A stretch of DNA of 64,000 nt from Glandiceps talaboti (lineage: Eukaryota > Hemichordata > Enteropneusta > Spengelidae), in the NCBI RefSeq assembly GCF_964340395.1, contig NC_135549.1, positions 35,490,332-35,554,331 of the forward strand, written 5' to 3'. A program made the position numbers and the translations under genes. The notes beneath the pieces were generated by a model that did not search any database, was not told where the DNA came from, and saw nothing but the letters and a program-made list of their open reading frames with translations. Every line of letters begins with the position of its first letter. The stretch's first letter is position 1. Below are positions 35,501 through 47,197 of the stretch, one piece after another.

Positions 35501-38500
35501 AATTCTTTGTTACATGTACATTGCTATTTTCTGAAGATACAACCTTTCCCAGTAAACATTTATAAGTTTCAGTCAAAGGAGATACTTGCATGATAATAGA
35601 TATGTTGACAACTGAACTGTCAAAACTCAAAGATGACTTGTGATAGGACATGTTCCCTGTATATAACATTTTTAACTTTTCAACCAAATGATTTCTTATG
35701 TCACACTTACATTACATTAGAACAGTGCAATATGAAAGCTTGTAGCGTTAACATTATGAATGTGTGTAAATTATTCAAACAATTGTACATCATCTATGAT
35801 GTAGCTGACAAAGATGACAACAGGGTGACACTCTGATGGTATGACATATGAATTGACCAGTACAAATTGTTACTTGTAAGTTGTATATAGCTTTTATTAA
35901 GAAAATGAACTGCACTAATTCAAATGTTTTTAAATATTTTGAATGATGAAAATCAGTGTCATTTACACTACTTAATTATATACTGAAATGTACAACTGTA
36001 AAACTTTTTGTATATTCATAAGTACCCAATTTTCACACATTATTAATACATATATTTCACTGTCACAAATTGAATTGAATTAAATAAAATTATAAAATGA
36101 TACTCTTTTTATCATCCACACAAAAAATCTAATTCAGTGATGCATGTAGATATATTTCAGGTAATAAAATATAAATATTTTGAACAATTTAGGAATGAAT
36201 AATTCTTATGATATATGACCAAGGGTTCCAATTAGTTACAAGTAATGTTTCATCTGTTTTGGTTGACAGGCTTTGTCTGGTTATTTTATATAATCCCATG
36301 AAATCAATGTTAGTTTTACGTCATAATGCTCTGAGTATGATTCAGCGGACTAATACCGGCTCGAATTTGTTGTCCGCGGAATCATACATGATTTTTAGAT
36401 AGAATAAAATTTATCAGATCAAGATAAAAGTACCTCTACGTATCAAACTCATGCCATCCAAGGATATATGTAACATAATGTGTGCATTTACGTTTTGAAA
36501 GCACATAATTATTACAATAAACTTGATCGTAGCGTAGGATTGGCAGGAACACTCAAACAGTACGGAGAAAAAATAGTTCGGTAGAACAGGGGTGATATGC
36601 TCTGAAATCACCCCCTGTTTGTCGTCACACAGTAGAAGATATGCACGTACATTTGTATTTATGTGACAATGCCAGTAAACAGACAGTTTGAAAAAGCGTT
36701 TTGACCTGAACAGGTGACACATTACATATTAAGTAATTGGAACACTTAGGTCATGTAACAAGAATTATTTACTACTGTGTTTTACCAACCTGGGAATGTA
36801 TTGATTTAAAAATTATTTCGATAAAGGCATATCATTTGTACAGAAAAGTGTTGTTCATAATATTAAGCATCAAATGTAAATAATGTACCTTGAAATATGA
36901 ATCACTAAGTTGCACACACACACACACACACACACAAATACTTCAGATTTGATTTACTTTGGACCAAGAGGTGCTTGCATATTACACTGATTGGCAACAT
37001 TCACAATTAAGTTTCAAGGGCACAACTTGATTAATCAAATGAAATTTGTAAAGCATGACAATAGCTCGTTCTACTTTAATTCAAAGTGATGCAATATGCT
37101 TTGATTCTAAAATTGCTGAAGAATGCAATCATTTTCCTTAAGCTGTCTTACACTTTCTCGTGAATGGTGGTATTTTCAGCATAGCCCTTTTTTCTGTTAA
37201 TAGATCCCTAATAGTAAATCCTCTATCTGACATTATCAGGATATAAATAACTGCCAATCAGAGAACCGTATTGGCGACAAGCACAAACAGAGGACAATAG
37301 CTAAATTTTCATGCATATTCATCTTAAGTAGGGGCTTGTATAAATAACCACCAATGTGTTAACTGAAATGTGTGAATGACAACGTCTACACACTCATCAA
37401 ACTCACAATTACCATAAACCGATAAGCCATAGTAATGACGTAAATGTGTTTGTCAACACTTGCATGCAGAGATTCCCAGAGGTCATAGGTTATTGAATAT
37501 ATTAAAGTATATATATGCATAGATGGCCCAACCCACCGCTCAATGTAATCTCAATGGAATGTCCGGTCTGAAAATGACATTCGCTAGACTGTTCGGGCAA
37601 GCCCTCACATGCGAACTTCGTTCGCTTATAGTTATAGCATCGAAAGAAAGCCCGAACGTCTAGCAGCAAGACTACATGAGCTGTTGAGGTCCTAGGTTTT
37701 TTTAATGAAAAATTCCATACAGTCAATTACGGCTCTAGCATGGGAAAAATCTTTTAAAAGAAAGAGGCATATACTTGTTTATTTGATGACTAGAAGACCA
37801 TTGTAGAAAATAAGGTGTAAATATCTGTCATTCTCGCAATCTAATATTATATAATTTACATACTTATGAATTTGTGGTACTTGACGAACCTACACATGAA
37901 CCAATTTCTTGTGACATCGATTATAAATCTTCAATACTAAATTACTTGTACCTGTAATTTCTTGGTTTCATAACATCAAACATAGCTTTGAAGAACGCCT
38001 GATACCAAATTTTAGACATCACAAAATAATCATAGCTGTGCTGCACCACGTATGGCATATCATGTGACTTTTTGTTAACGACAGATGATGAGCAAATCAT
38101 GGTGACCTCAAGCTATTTCAAGTTGACTATGTAGAACCACAGACAAGGAAGAAATTTGTCTGTGGTGGAGAGTACGTCCTCAAAATCCACCAACGCACAG
38201 GCATGATTAAGCTAAATCACATTGGGATATAACGTGAAATGTATACCAATGAAAGTCTGGAAACTACCGATACAATATTACTCATTGATGTCAACTCTGA
38301 AGTCTCGTTCAAACAGTCACTTGGTTTATTACAGCATTGTAATTTATTTATTTCAGCATTCACCGGTTGATCAATCTATTGATGTTGATTAATGTGAAAA
38401 TCAACAGTTTTATCGTCTAGAATAATTATTCAGCAATAGATACAGTCAGATCATACATGTATAGTAATTCCTTATAGTAATTATGTTGTCAGTGTAATTA

Positions 38501-38560
38501 CTCCAAAGTAATTCAAAACAGATTTGTACATTTTTCACATGCTGAAACGCGTGAAAGCCG
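35501..38560. other. low-feature interval
   Basis: No gene or element recognised over about 3 kb except a CA microsatellite at 36914-36936. Open frames (up to 102 codons at 36414-36722, minus) show no motifs or splice context. Confidence 0.5.
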
Positions 38561-38599
38561 CTGTCAATTTGTTCATCGCCGCATTTCGGTGATCGCGCA

Positions 38600-38880
38600 C
38601 TGAAGTCCATGGTGACTTGCGTGATCACAGAAACACGTTATTTTACCCCTTTCATATACAATTGGTTAAACAAGCCACTCTTATCGATATTTTATTGTAT
38701 TCTGATATATATCTCGGGGAAACAAGTGCCTATGGTAAACATGCAGTGCACCACGTTATTTTACCCCTTTGGTGAGTGTAAGTGGGCGAGTGGCTAAACA
38801 TGCCAATATTATCGACATTTTATTGTATTCTGATAGAAACATATTCTGATACATATCTCAGGAAACAAGTGCTTAATATG
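38600..38880 (+). repeat. duplicated segment also found inside the 32868-35500 element
   Basis: 'gttattttacccctttcata' with following 'attttattgtattctgatag' and 'tatctcaggaaacaagtgct' occurs twice in tandem here (about 38638-38735 and 38752-38875). It occurs once at about 33335-33450, so this is probably a small dispersed repeat. Confidence 0.6.
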
Positions 38881-40045
38881 GTTTTTACCTGCGTCATCTA
38901 GGTGTGTAAATTACGGAAACATGCAAATCAAAACTACAGAATCAACATGAAGACTATAAAAGCATGAGTACTGGTAAATCTAACTTGTCCCGTTGAAAGT
39001 ATGTTTTCAGAGATAGCAACTTGTTTTACAAATTTAATTGCAACTTTATCTTGTATTTTCGATGTCACAGTATAGGAAGTAGCTACATATTGTGTATTGT
39101 ATAAGACAGCTAGGTCGTTCATTTTTTCCCTTTGGTGAAGATTGGTCCATGGAAGGGGAGTTAAACGAACGAATTTCGTTTCTTATGCATCAGTTTTAAA
39201 ATGACTCTGCCGTTTTACCAACTTGCAGAGAAGTCAAAGCCGATAGCATACTATCAATATGGTAAATAATATCCTCTGTTTGAGCACCCTGGCCTCATGT
39301 CATAGCACCCAAGAACGTTGGGAATTTTATGCATATATGTTTACGATAAACAAAGCGAAGCCTCTGTGTGGGTCAAAGGTTTGTATTTCCGTCTTCCGGT
39401 GATGGTCTTACCATCGAGTCACACAAACAATAGTCGGCGATATAATGCAAACTACATGTTCGATTGACCTTTACATTGTCAATATTACTTATCTTACCTA
39501 TGGAAGACTTATCATAGCACTTATTTGGTAATTCATTGCAAAACTACTCCAGAATCACGTTTATTCAATCAACGATGGTTTGGAGTTACATCCCTTTTCT
39601 CTTTCTTACTAGTTTATGCATGATCGAATGTTTGTCCAGTGTGATAATCTCCCAGCAGATGAGAGATAAAGCAAACTGTTAATGTAAGTGATCTCTCACC
39701 AATTATAAATTTAGGAATGTTTTAATTTAGATAAGAGAAGAAAAATGGACAAGGCATCTTTATTAAGTCAATAAAGAAAAGAGAGAATTACATACAGCCG
39801 CAGACTGCTAGTGGTCTGAGATATAGCTGAGAGCAAAGTAACCAGGGAAAGAAAAAGAGATAGTTTTAAAACTCAATGAGTGAATTGATCAATATCACAC
39901 ACAAAATAAGTTATATTGCACCACAAAAATTGATCATTCAATCGATCAATCATTCAACCAAATAATAAATCAATCAATCAATAAATCAACCGATCGATCG
40001 ATCGATCAATCAGTTACATGCTCGCTGCCCCCTGTGGTTTAACCA
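38881..40045. other. unannotated interval with ATCA/ATCG simple repeat
   Basis: No gene recognised. A tetranucleotide repeat of ATCA and ATCG units lies at about 39930-40012. Confidence 0.55.
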
Positions 40046-40049
40046 CATG

Positions 40050-41130
40050 CTGATCCATGCTAGGTATAGGTGTTCATTTGCTGGATGACTATCCAGTTGC
40101 CTATCCAAACCAGTTGTTATTTTTGCGATATACGCAATCATTTGGCCTTTTCCTATGGGTGTGCATATTGCTAGACATATCTGCATACATTTTTGAATAA
40201 ATAATACATGTTTTGAGGTAGGTAAAAGGAGACCAAAAAAAATAGCTACTTGCTAATCAAGTCTGTCTCCTGTAGACACTGTAAATAAAATTTACAAACA
40301 AATACATGACAAAGTATAAAGAAAGTATAATTTGCATATATTTTTTGAATGTTTGTTCACTTATCTAAGAATCCCTGTTATCTTTGTGAAATACACCACT
40401 GTTTGGCTGTTTCTATGGGCGTGGTCATGGTTACTAGGGATATTTGCATACATGTTTACTCACTTGCCTACCAGATGATGTTTTTTAACTAAAATATACT
40501 GCCATATGGTTGTTGCTAATGGCGTGGTCACGGATGCTAGGGCCAATTTTGAAAATGTTTTGAAGAAAATCGGCAGAATAACACTTCTAGAAAGATCTCA
40601 CCAAGTTTCAGTCTCATTGACCAAGTACTTTTACAGATATGAATCTTTGACCAAAATTCACATTTTTACACCTAATTGCATATTACTAATGAGATCATTA
40701 TATGCTTAATATTGCTTCATATATACCCCCATAGATCCATCCCCATTAAATTTCACCCTAATCTGCTCAGTAGTTTTGGAATGAAAGATTTTTGACCCAA
40801 AAGGCACATTTCAGCCCTAATTTGCATATCACTTATGAGATCATCATGTCATAAACAATTTTTAATCTAAACACCCTTAAGAATGTTCCCACCAAATTTC
40901 AAAGTGATCTGCTGAGTAGTTTTTGAGTTTAAGTTTTTTGACCTAACATCACATTTTTTTACCCAAATCACACAAAGGTGGCAAGATCATTTTGAATTGA
41001 ACAAATTCCCAACTAGACATCCACGGTAATACCAAATATCAGGGCAATCCATCCCGCGGTTTTTACTTTAAGTTGTTTACACACACACACACAGACAGAC
41101 ATACACTTTGCCATGCCTATAGCACTACTG
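40050..41130 (-). mobile_element. Helitron-like family 2, copy 6, broken near its TTAG end
   Basis: The copy lacks its outer hairpin end but keeps internal units (about 40130 and 40395-40540), the middle region and a short CA run (41079-41092). It stops at CTATAGCACTACTGAA (41131). The missing terminal bases TTCAGTTGTGCTAA appear at about 46763-46776, on the far side of the DIRS element, so the DIRS entered this copy close to its end. Confidence 0.75.
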
Positions 41131-41605
41131 AATTGTAATTTCTACTGAAATGAATTTCTGTATAAGACTAATACGGTGGGTATTAGTCTTATAGTCTTAT
41201 GGGCCAATTCAGTTGAAATTTCTAATGTAGGTGTCTTGGAATGAGCAGATATAAGTTTGTTTAAGACAAATTGACTGGGTCATTAATATCCAAATTGGTT
41301 CTAAAATATCATTTTTAGCACAACTGAACTGATCAGGTTCTGTACAGACAAATACCCACCTTTTAGCTTACTTTTGGGTGTCCCTCTGCTTCCCCTTGTT
41401 TATTGCCAAATATAAATAATGCCCTGGCACCCTGTGGCCTGTCCTCCTAGTGGTCACATGACCTTGACTAGCCAATCCCCAATATTCCTTGGTCCTAAAC
41501 ATAACCGAAGGTTACAAGGACTGGAGACTGTGGGGAGGAGGGTGGGAGCGTAAAAGGTGGGTATTAGTCTAATATACAGAAATTCATTTCAGTAGAAATT
41601 ACAAT
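41131..41605. mobile_element. compound inverted-repeat segment at the DIRS left border
   Basis: The segment is bounded by inverted copies of a ~44-bp sequence (AATTGTAATTTCTACTGAAA at 41131; its inverse ends at 41605). Within it, 41201-41492 is an inverted, slightly diverged copy of 46605-46897. That source region spans the right end of the DIRS element together with its flanking family 2 end and further flank. The right side (GGTGGGTATTAGTCT, 41558-41572) faces the DIRS left end in a head-to-head arrangement. Confidence 0.65.
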
Positions 41606-41664
41606 TCTGTACAGACAAATACCCACCTTTTAGCTTACTTTTGGGTAAGCCCAGAATACGACAC

Positions 41665-42490
41665 CTAGTTGGTGGAGGGAGTCTCCACACTGAAAGGCAT
41701 AGCAACATTTTGAGCCGAACTGATAGGACCTAGAGCAGACATCCTGACTGCCTCTTGGGCCACGTCCCGCAAGTAAAAGCTGATGAATGAGTTCTGAGAG
41801 CACCAGGTTCCTGCCTCAATGACTGACTTAACAGGTACACCAGACCAGAGTGCCCAGGAAGTAGCCACTGCACGAACTTCATGAGCAGTAACTTTCGAAA
41901 GTGCCTGTGTATCAGCCGTGGAAGAACTGTATGCTACTTTAATAGTATTAACTATCCACTTAGAAATGTCGGCCGTTGTACAATCCAACAGGCGGGTACG
42001 ATCGCCCCTAATGTCCTTAGTGTGATTACAGTACCACTTGAGAGCTCTGACTGGACATAAAAGACGTTCTTTTCGGTCCCTTCCCACCAGCGTGGCTAAA
42101 TCCTTAATGATAATGGGAGAAGCCACGGAAAACCTAAAACCTGATTTTTAGCAATGAACTTAGGATGAGCCCGAAGTACAACCTGGTGTTGTAGCCACTG
42201 GATTCAATATCTAGAGCATGGATCTCGCTTCTACGACTGCCTGAAGCAAGAGCTAGTAGGAACGTAGTTTTAAGTGTGAGAAATTCCAACGAAATCTGGT
42301 ATAGAGGTTCAAAAGGGGGAGATTGTAATGCGTTGAATACTAGAGACAGACTCCACTGGGGAGCCGAAATGGGCCAAGGTGGTCTCTTAATGTGGAAGTT
42401 CCTTATCAAACTAGATAAGATCTTATTTTGTCCAAAGTCTGGGCCCCCAACACTCCTAATGGTACTAGAAATAGCTGAGCGGTATACCAT
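41665..42490 (-). pseudogene. DIRS tyrosine recombinase
   Basis: The N-terminal part (42490-42134) reads YRSAISSTIRSVGGPDFGQN and FLLALASGSRRSEIHALDIE, holding the first catalytic Arg (SRRSE). After a frameshift near 42130 the C-terminal part (42126-41665) reads LLCPVRALKWYCNHTKDIRG, then KVTAHEVRAVATSWALWSG (the H-x-x-R box) and QNSFISFYLRDVAQ with the Tyr nucleophile. All catalytic positions of a DIRS-type tyrosine recombinase are recognisable. One frameshift separates the halves, so no intact protein is predicted. The stop codon lies 58 bp from the inverted-repeat end of the element. Confidence 0.88.
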
Positions 42491-42596
42491 TATGGTTTGG
42501 ACAGGTAACTTCTGTACATCAAACAGTTCAAACAGAAAGGTAGTTAACTGTTGTGTAGTAACTTGGAGTGGATCAATCTATCGTTGATTACACCAA

Positions 42597-43760
42597 CTAG
42601 AGAATCTCTTCCACTTTTCCCCAAGGGTACTCGCACGCTGGGGTCTTGCGATGACTGGGCAGTCTTGCGAGAAAAGCCCTTTGCAATGAGAGATCGTTCG
42701 ACAATCTGAATGCATGTAGATGGAATGTCTCTCGATGCGGGTGAAGGATGTTCGTTCCCTGTGACAACAGATCCTCCCTCTGGGGCAGTTTGCATGGGAG
42801 ATTTATTAGGAGAGACAGTAACACTGGGAACCACGAGCGGTTCAGCCACAGTGGAGCGACTAGAGATAGTACACACTTTTCCTCTTGAATTTTTCTGAGG
42901 ACTAGTGGTAGTAGGGGTAGAGGTGGGAAGGCATAGGCCTCCAACCCATCCCAACTGAATGACATGGTGTCCACTGCCATTGCTCTGAGATCTGGAAATA
43001 CAAAGAGAGGCAGTTTGCGATTGAGAAATGTCGCGAACAGGTTGACTACTGGCTTGTTCCACCTGATGAAGATTTGATTGGCTACATTCTGTGGAAGCTC
43101 CCATTCCGTGGGGCGAACTTGGATGCAGCGCGAGAGTGCGTCTGCAATCCTGTTGCGCTTCCCCGGAAGGTGCCGCGCCCTTAGTGTTATCTTCCTGTCT
43201 TTGCACCAGAACATTAGGTCCCAGGTGATATAACATAGGGTCGGTGACTTGGTCCGCCCATTTTGTTGATGTAAGCCACCAATGTTGTGTTGTTGGTATT
43301 GACTAGCACACGGCGGTGTGACACCAGGTGTTCGAACTGGCGAAGAGCTAGAATAACTGCCTGCAATTCCAACCAGTTGATATGATGGAGGCTGGATGGT
43401 AGATCCCAAGTACCTTAGGTCCAGTGGTGGTCCAGATGGGCTCCCCATCCCACCTTGGACGCATCGGTAAAAAGAGAAATATCTGTTTTCCAACTCGACA
43501 ATTGTTTTCCTTCAAACATTGCCTCTTTGTCCAACCACCACTGTAGGTGGGAAAGAGGGGTGGTAGGATGGGAACCGTAGACTCTGCTGATTGGATACTG
43601 GGGTGCCAGTGAGCAAACAGGTAGAGCTGAGGCATGCCCATGGTGAAACGTCGATGATGGAATTCATCAAACCCAACAGGGAAACAGGGACAGAAATAGT
43701 TTGGCTTGTATGTGGGTTTGTTTCACTACAAGCCTTACCAGTACTACAATCCAATCTTGT
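42597..43760 (-). pseudogene. DIRS RNase H and linker to recombinase
   Basis: Frames at 43754-43512, 43641-43348 and 43493-42597 together carry the DIRS RNase H region and linker. The clearest segment has ITLRARHLPGKRNRIADALS (the conserved N-x-x-AD-x-LSR). It is followed by a block typical of DIRS elements: NKPVVNLFATFLNRKLPLFV, then SFSWDGLEAYAFPPLPLLP and LSLVAPLWLNRSWFPVLLSL. Two or three frameshifts break the sequence. It is continuous with the polymerase above and the recombinase below. Confidence 0.8.
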
Positions 43761-44072
43761 CTACTCGCACTTATGGTGGACAGACTTTTCCCTGTTTGGT
43801 CATAAAATGCATCCCGATAAAAATCATGTCCTGAGTAGGAACTAGAATCGATTTGTCGGGACTCAGAAGGAATCCGAGAGACCTCAGAATAATCTGGGTG
43901 TCTCGAACAAAGCGATGTAGCTGTTCAACTTTCTTGTCGTGTAGCAACCAGTCGTCTAGATAAGGATTTAGAAAACCGCGCGCATGGCGAGTGGTCACCG
44001 GTGCGGAAACTACCCGAGTAAAGACTCTCAGTGCTGTTGCGAGGCGAAACGGTAGTGCTACGTATTCAAACA

Positions 44073-45195
44073 CTTATTTATTTTTTATTTATTTATTTAT
44101 TTATTTATTACTCTTCATCACAGGCAAAAAAAGATTTACACAATAATGAAAAAATATTAACAATGTAACTAGACAAGACAGAAAAAACACACATATTACA
44201 AAAAAGTGGGAACTAGCAAACAATAAAAATACAACTATAACAACAAAAGATAGCCTGTGAATGGAATGAACAAACAGGTGCCGAGCACCTCTACTTGTGT
44301 CCAACCAACATCAAAAAATTTAACTAAAATAAATTAAAAGAGCAAATATGCAAACACAGAAAATGATAACATATACATAGGCATCAACAAATTTTGCAGT
44401 CACGACATTTACAAACAGACGACCAAGTACAAAAATCAAATGATTCAAAAGAATTCATAAATTTCTGGTGATAAAACGATGAAAGCTCAGATTTAAAAGC
44501 AGAGACACTTTCCGCATGTCTACTATCGTGACTGAGCAGATTCCAGAGGGGTACAATTCTATTAAAATATGAATTTTTGAATGACTCTGTCTGGCTAAAT
44601 TGCCCTTTGAGTTTAAGTTTATCAGTCGAAAACCTTGTGTTGGGGTAATCCCGTTCAACTGAATTAAAGTGGACAAAGTCATCTAGTTTGATGTCATTGT
44701 ACCCAAATTTACATTTATAAAGAAGTGTTAAGTCTGCCATTTCCCTTCTGTATGTTAGGGGTAAAAGATTTAGTTGAGTAAGCCTATCTTTATAATTTAG
44801 GTCGGGATAATGTAGAATGAACTTAGTAGCCGGCCCTTCTCTGTACCCCTTCTAACATCTGAATATTATGCTTGGATGTGCCCGCCCACAAACAACTACA
44901 AAACTTAAGACCACTCCTAATCAAAACAGTGTATAAGATCTTACTGACATTCTGAGGAGAATTATAACCTAATGTACGCTTAATCATGCCTAATTTACTG
45001 TTTGAATTACTAACGATTCTATTGATGTGGTTGTTCCATGACAGAGTGGAGGAAATGTCAACTCCTAAATCTTTGATAGAATTAGTACGACATAGTATGG
45101 TACCATTCATGTTATAGTCATAATGAATTAGCTGTTTTTGACGTGATATTGTGATAGTTTGACACTTTGAGGAGTGAAAGTTGAGATCCCAAGAT
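44073..45195 (-). mobile_element. 5'-truncated LINE inserted in the DIRS polymerase
   Basis: The inserted piece keeps only the C-terminal part of a LINE ORF2: SKSWDLNFHSSKCQTITIS, IKDLGVDISSTLSWNNHINR, IRSGLKFCSCLWAGTSKHN (to about 44823), then FSTDKLKLKGQF and RIVPLWNLLS (44740-44384). It ends in a TTTA-type simple repeat (about 44074-44110), the 3' tail read on the minus strand. It lies in the same orientation as its host. A target duplication could not be defined. Confidence 0.82.
44074..44110. repeat. (ATTT)n simple repeat, LINE tail
   Basis: Tetranucleotide run of about nine units forming the 3' tail of the inserted LINE. Confidence 0.85.
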
Positions 45196-45419
45196 TTACT
45201 CCACCCAATCAACCGTTGACCGTTGGTTGCAAATCGGAGAAAATGATGACACAACTCGTGAATGGGAATGTGGAAGCGGGCGTCCTTCAAATCTATGGAT
45301 GCCATCCATTCGCCTGGCTAAATAGAGATGAGAACGGATCGGCCTGTTTCCATCTTGAATTTGGGCACTCACAGATACTTGTTGAGAGTGGATAGATTCA
45401 GTATGGGATGCCATACTGA

Positions 45420-46320
45420 ATGAACTGCTGATGACTTCCTGACCCTTGTGTTTGATTGGTCAAGGAAGTGGACGGATTACTCGGCTGACTCATGCGCCTA
45501 GTGTTTGCAGCCTGACCCTGAACTTGTCTGGGTTTACGGGTGCGTTTCTTACTCTGACTTCGACGCTTGTATCCACTAGTTTGTGGTTGCTGTCTTGTAG
45601 TTGGAATTGAGGGGTTTTGTAAATTTTGTATACTGATGGAAATACTGAGGGTTTGTCACAGGAAATTGGTTATAAGGAACGTAGGAGTGTCCCCAAGGAG
45701 AGAAATAAACTCCGGGTTGTACTCCTGTTTGGTCGGTCACAGAATCGATGGGTGTCCGGTATCTGGACTGCCCCCTCGAATTTGCCGCCTGTGGTAAATT
45801 ACTACGTACGGCAGCAGGGGTTTGACCTTGACCAAAGGAAATGTCCCTGACCTCCGTAGTGGGGATAAGTTCTGCCTCTCCCTGAACGATCGTATTTTTG
45901 ATTGGGCGAACCTGTCCGTCATCGGGCTGGGAACGCCGAGGGAGGTAATACTATTGGGCGATAGATCGGCTTCCGCAGATCATAAATCCTCTTGTGGGTT
46001 CAACCAGGATGGTGCGGCGACAACCGCAGGCACCCCAGGATCCCTACTGGAGGTAAAACTGTCGCCTTGAAAAAGGCGGTTTTCCTGAAAAGGAGAACGG
46101 ACTTACCTTCTTTGGAAGTACTTACCGTAGAGGAAGTCCGCTCAACTAGCAAAGACGTGCGTTGAGGGATGACGTCATCAATCTCACCACGTCTTTCTGA
46201 AAACTTTTTCCATTGATGATCAGTCCAGTTACTGCAGAAATCGCATGTCTGGACGGGCCGACAGGATCTGCAGTCCGCACAAAGATCATGTGGGAGGTGG
46301 CCACTTACTTATGGGAGACT
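45420..46320 (-). pseudogene. DIRS Gag-like region with Cys-rich motif
   Basis: Near the element's 5' side the minus strand encodes HDLCADCRSCRPVQTCDFC followed by SNWTDHQWKKFSERRGEIDD (about 46290-46170). This is a compact run of Cys pairs of the kind found at the start of DIRS-like Gag proteins. Near the other side of the region (about 45590-45420) is a strongly basic stretch, YKRRSQSKKRTRKPRQVQGQ, plausible for nucleic-acid binding. The part between is interrupted by stops and frameshifts, so I give only the outer limits. The function is inferred from position and composition. Confidence 0.5.
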
Positions 46321-46762
46321 GACCTGACATCGTGAAGGAAGTTCAAATGCTAAAAAAATAACAAGTACAACAATGGCGCCCGATACAAAATGAGGCGCCA
46401 ACGAACTTGGAAAAAAAAAAGTGTCCACGAAACCGTAGACACAACACACAAGAATAAAAAGGAACGACTTAGCTGAAATCCTTAGTTATTCAGCGAAGTG
46501 TCCACTGCTTAATAGGGGATATCTCGTGTTAATCTTGGCACAAGAGGATAAAACTCGCAGAGTCCTTTAGCTATTTTAGCTATTCTACGAAATTAGTCGA
46601 TTTGCCAAGGAATACTGGGGATTGACTAGTCAAGGTCATGTGACCACTGGGAGGACAGGCCACAGGGTGCCGGGGCATTAATTTATATTTGGCAATAAAC
46701 AAGGGGAAGCAGAGGGACACCCAAAAGTAAGCTGAAAGGTGGGTATTTGTCTGTACAGAACC

Positions 46763-46777
46763 TGATCAGTTCAGTTG
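46763..46777 (-). mobile_element. terminal piece of family 2 copy 6
   Basis: TTCAGTTGTGCTAAA directly right of the DIRS end matches the TTAG end of the family 2 copy whose body stops at 41130. Confidence 0.7.
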
Positions 46778-47092
46778 TGCTAAAAATGATATTTTAGACC
46801 CAATTTGGATATTAATGACCCAGTCAATTTGTCTTAAACAAACTTATATCTGCTCATTCCAAGACACCTACATGAGAAATTTCAACTGAATTGGCCCAGT
46901 AGTTTTGGAGTTTAAAGTTTTATGACCAAAAATCACATTTTTTTTCCCAAAATGGCTCTACGTCGGCTAAATTGCATCATATCCCAAACCAAATTGACGT
47001 GCATATGTAAGTCAAAAGTGCAATAGACTAAATTTGAAGAAAACATCTGAAAACAATTTTGCGTAATTGTAATGTTTAGATTGAAAACTTAC
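46778..47092. repeat. dispersed repeat fragment, then intron
   Basis: 'taatgacccagtcaatttgt' with its flank (about 46811-46920) also occurs at about 15620-15730 and, inverted, at 41205-41330. The remainder is intron sequence of the zinc-finger gene. Confidence 0.55.
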
Positions 47093-47197
47093 AGCCTGGT
47101 CTTCACATTGTAGCAGGTCCAGTGACTCTTCTATTAATCTTTCAAACTTATTCCTTTGTTGTAGATGTGACATACTTCTGATGTGATCGTCAACAGC
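47093..47197 (-). CDS. exon with His half of U1/matrin-type zinc finger
   Basis: The exon has 35 codons, phase 0 at both ends. The acceptor is ATATCTACAG and the donor GTAAGT. It reads AVDDHIRSMSHLQQRNKFER followed by LIEESLDLLQCEDQA. The H-x5-H (HIRSMSH) completes the Cys pair of the previous exon. Spliced, they give C-x2-C-x12-H-x5-H, the spacing of U1-C/matrin-type zinc fingers that bind RNA or other nucleic acid in the nucleus. The helix after the finger is charged. Perfect splice sites, matching phase and correct finger spacing across the junction make this a reliable exon. Confidence 0.82.

Larger units (their letters stand above)
43771..45414 (-). pseudogene. DIRS reverse transcriptase, split by a LINE insertion
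   Basis: The first part (about 45370-45200) reads KFKMETGRSVLISI, an in-frame stop, then PGEWMASIDLKDARFHIPIH and HHFLRFATNGQ, which is the first catalytic Asp region. After the LINE the frame resumes at 44073 with VFEYVALPF, then RVFTRVVSAPV, YLDDWLLHDKK with the double Asp, and LGFLLSPDKSILVPTQ to about 43771. The LINE entered between NGQ and VFEY, adjacent residues in DIRS polymerases. The order and wording of the motifs are characteristic of DIRS elements. It is inactive because of the stop, the insertion and later frameshifts. Confidence 0.85.
41607..46757 (-). mobile_element. DIRS-like tyrosine-recombinase retrotransposon (defective)
   Basis: The element reads right to left. Its ends are ~40-bp inverted repeats: CTGTACAGACAAATACCCAC at 41607 and the inverse ending at 46757. 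In order on the minus strand there is a Gag-like region, reverse transcriptase, RNase H and a tyrosine recombinase, as in DIRS-type elements, which integrate by recombinase and not by integrase. The ORFs are broken by stops and frameshifts, and a LINE is inserted in the reverse transcriptase (about 44075-45195). It lies in family 2 copy 6. Confidence 0.88.

Noticed and set aside
39350-39460. Possible tRNA-like gene
   Set aside because: I could not trace a cloverleaf or the usual internal promoter boxes.
41131-41605. Simple palindromic assembly artefact
   Set aside because: The inverted copies differ at several positions and in small indels, so they are not one read folded back. Long reads are still needed.
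42276-42587. Plus-strand frames inside the DIRS region (also 45174-46070)
   Set aside because: They are shadows of the minus-strand DIRS coding sequence.
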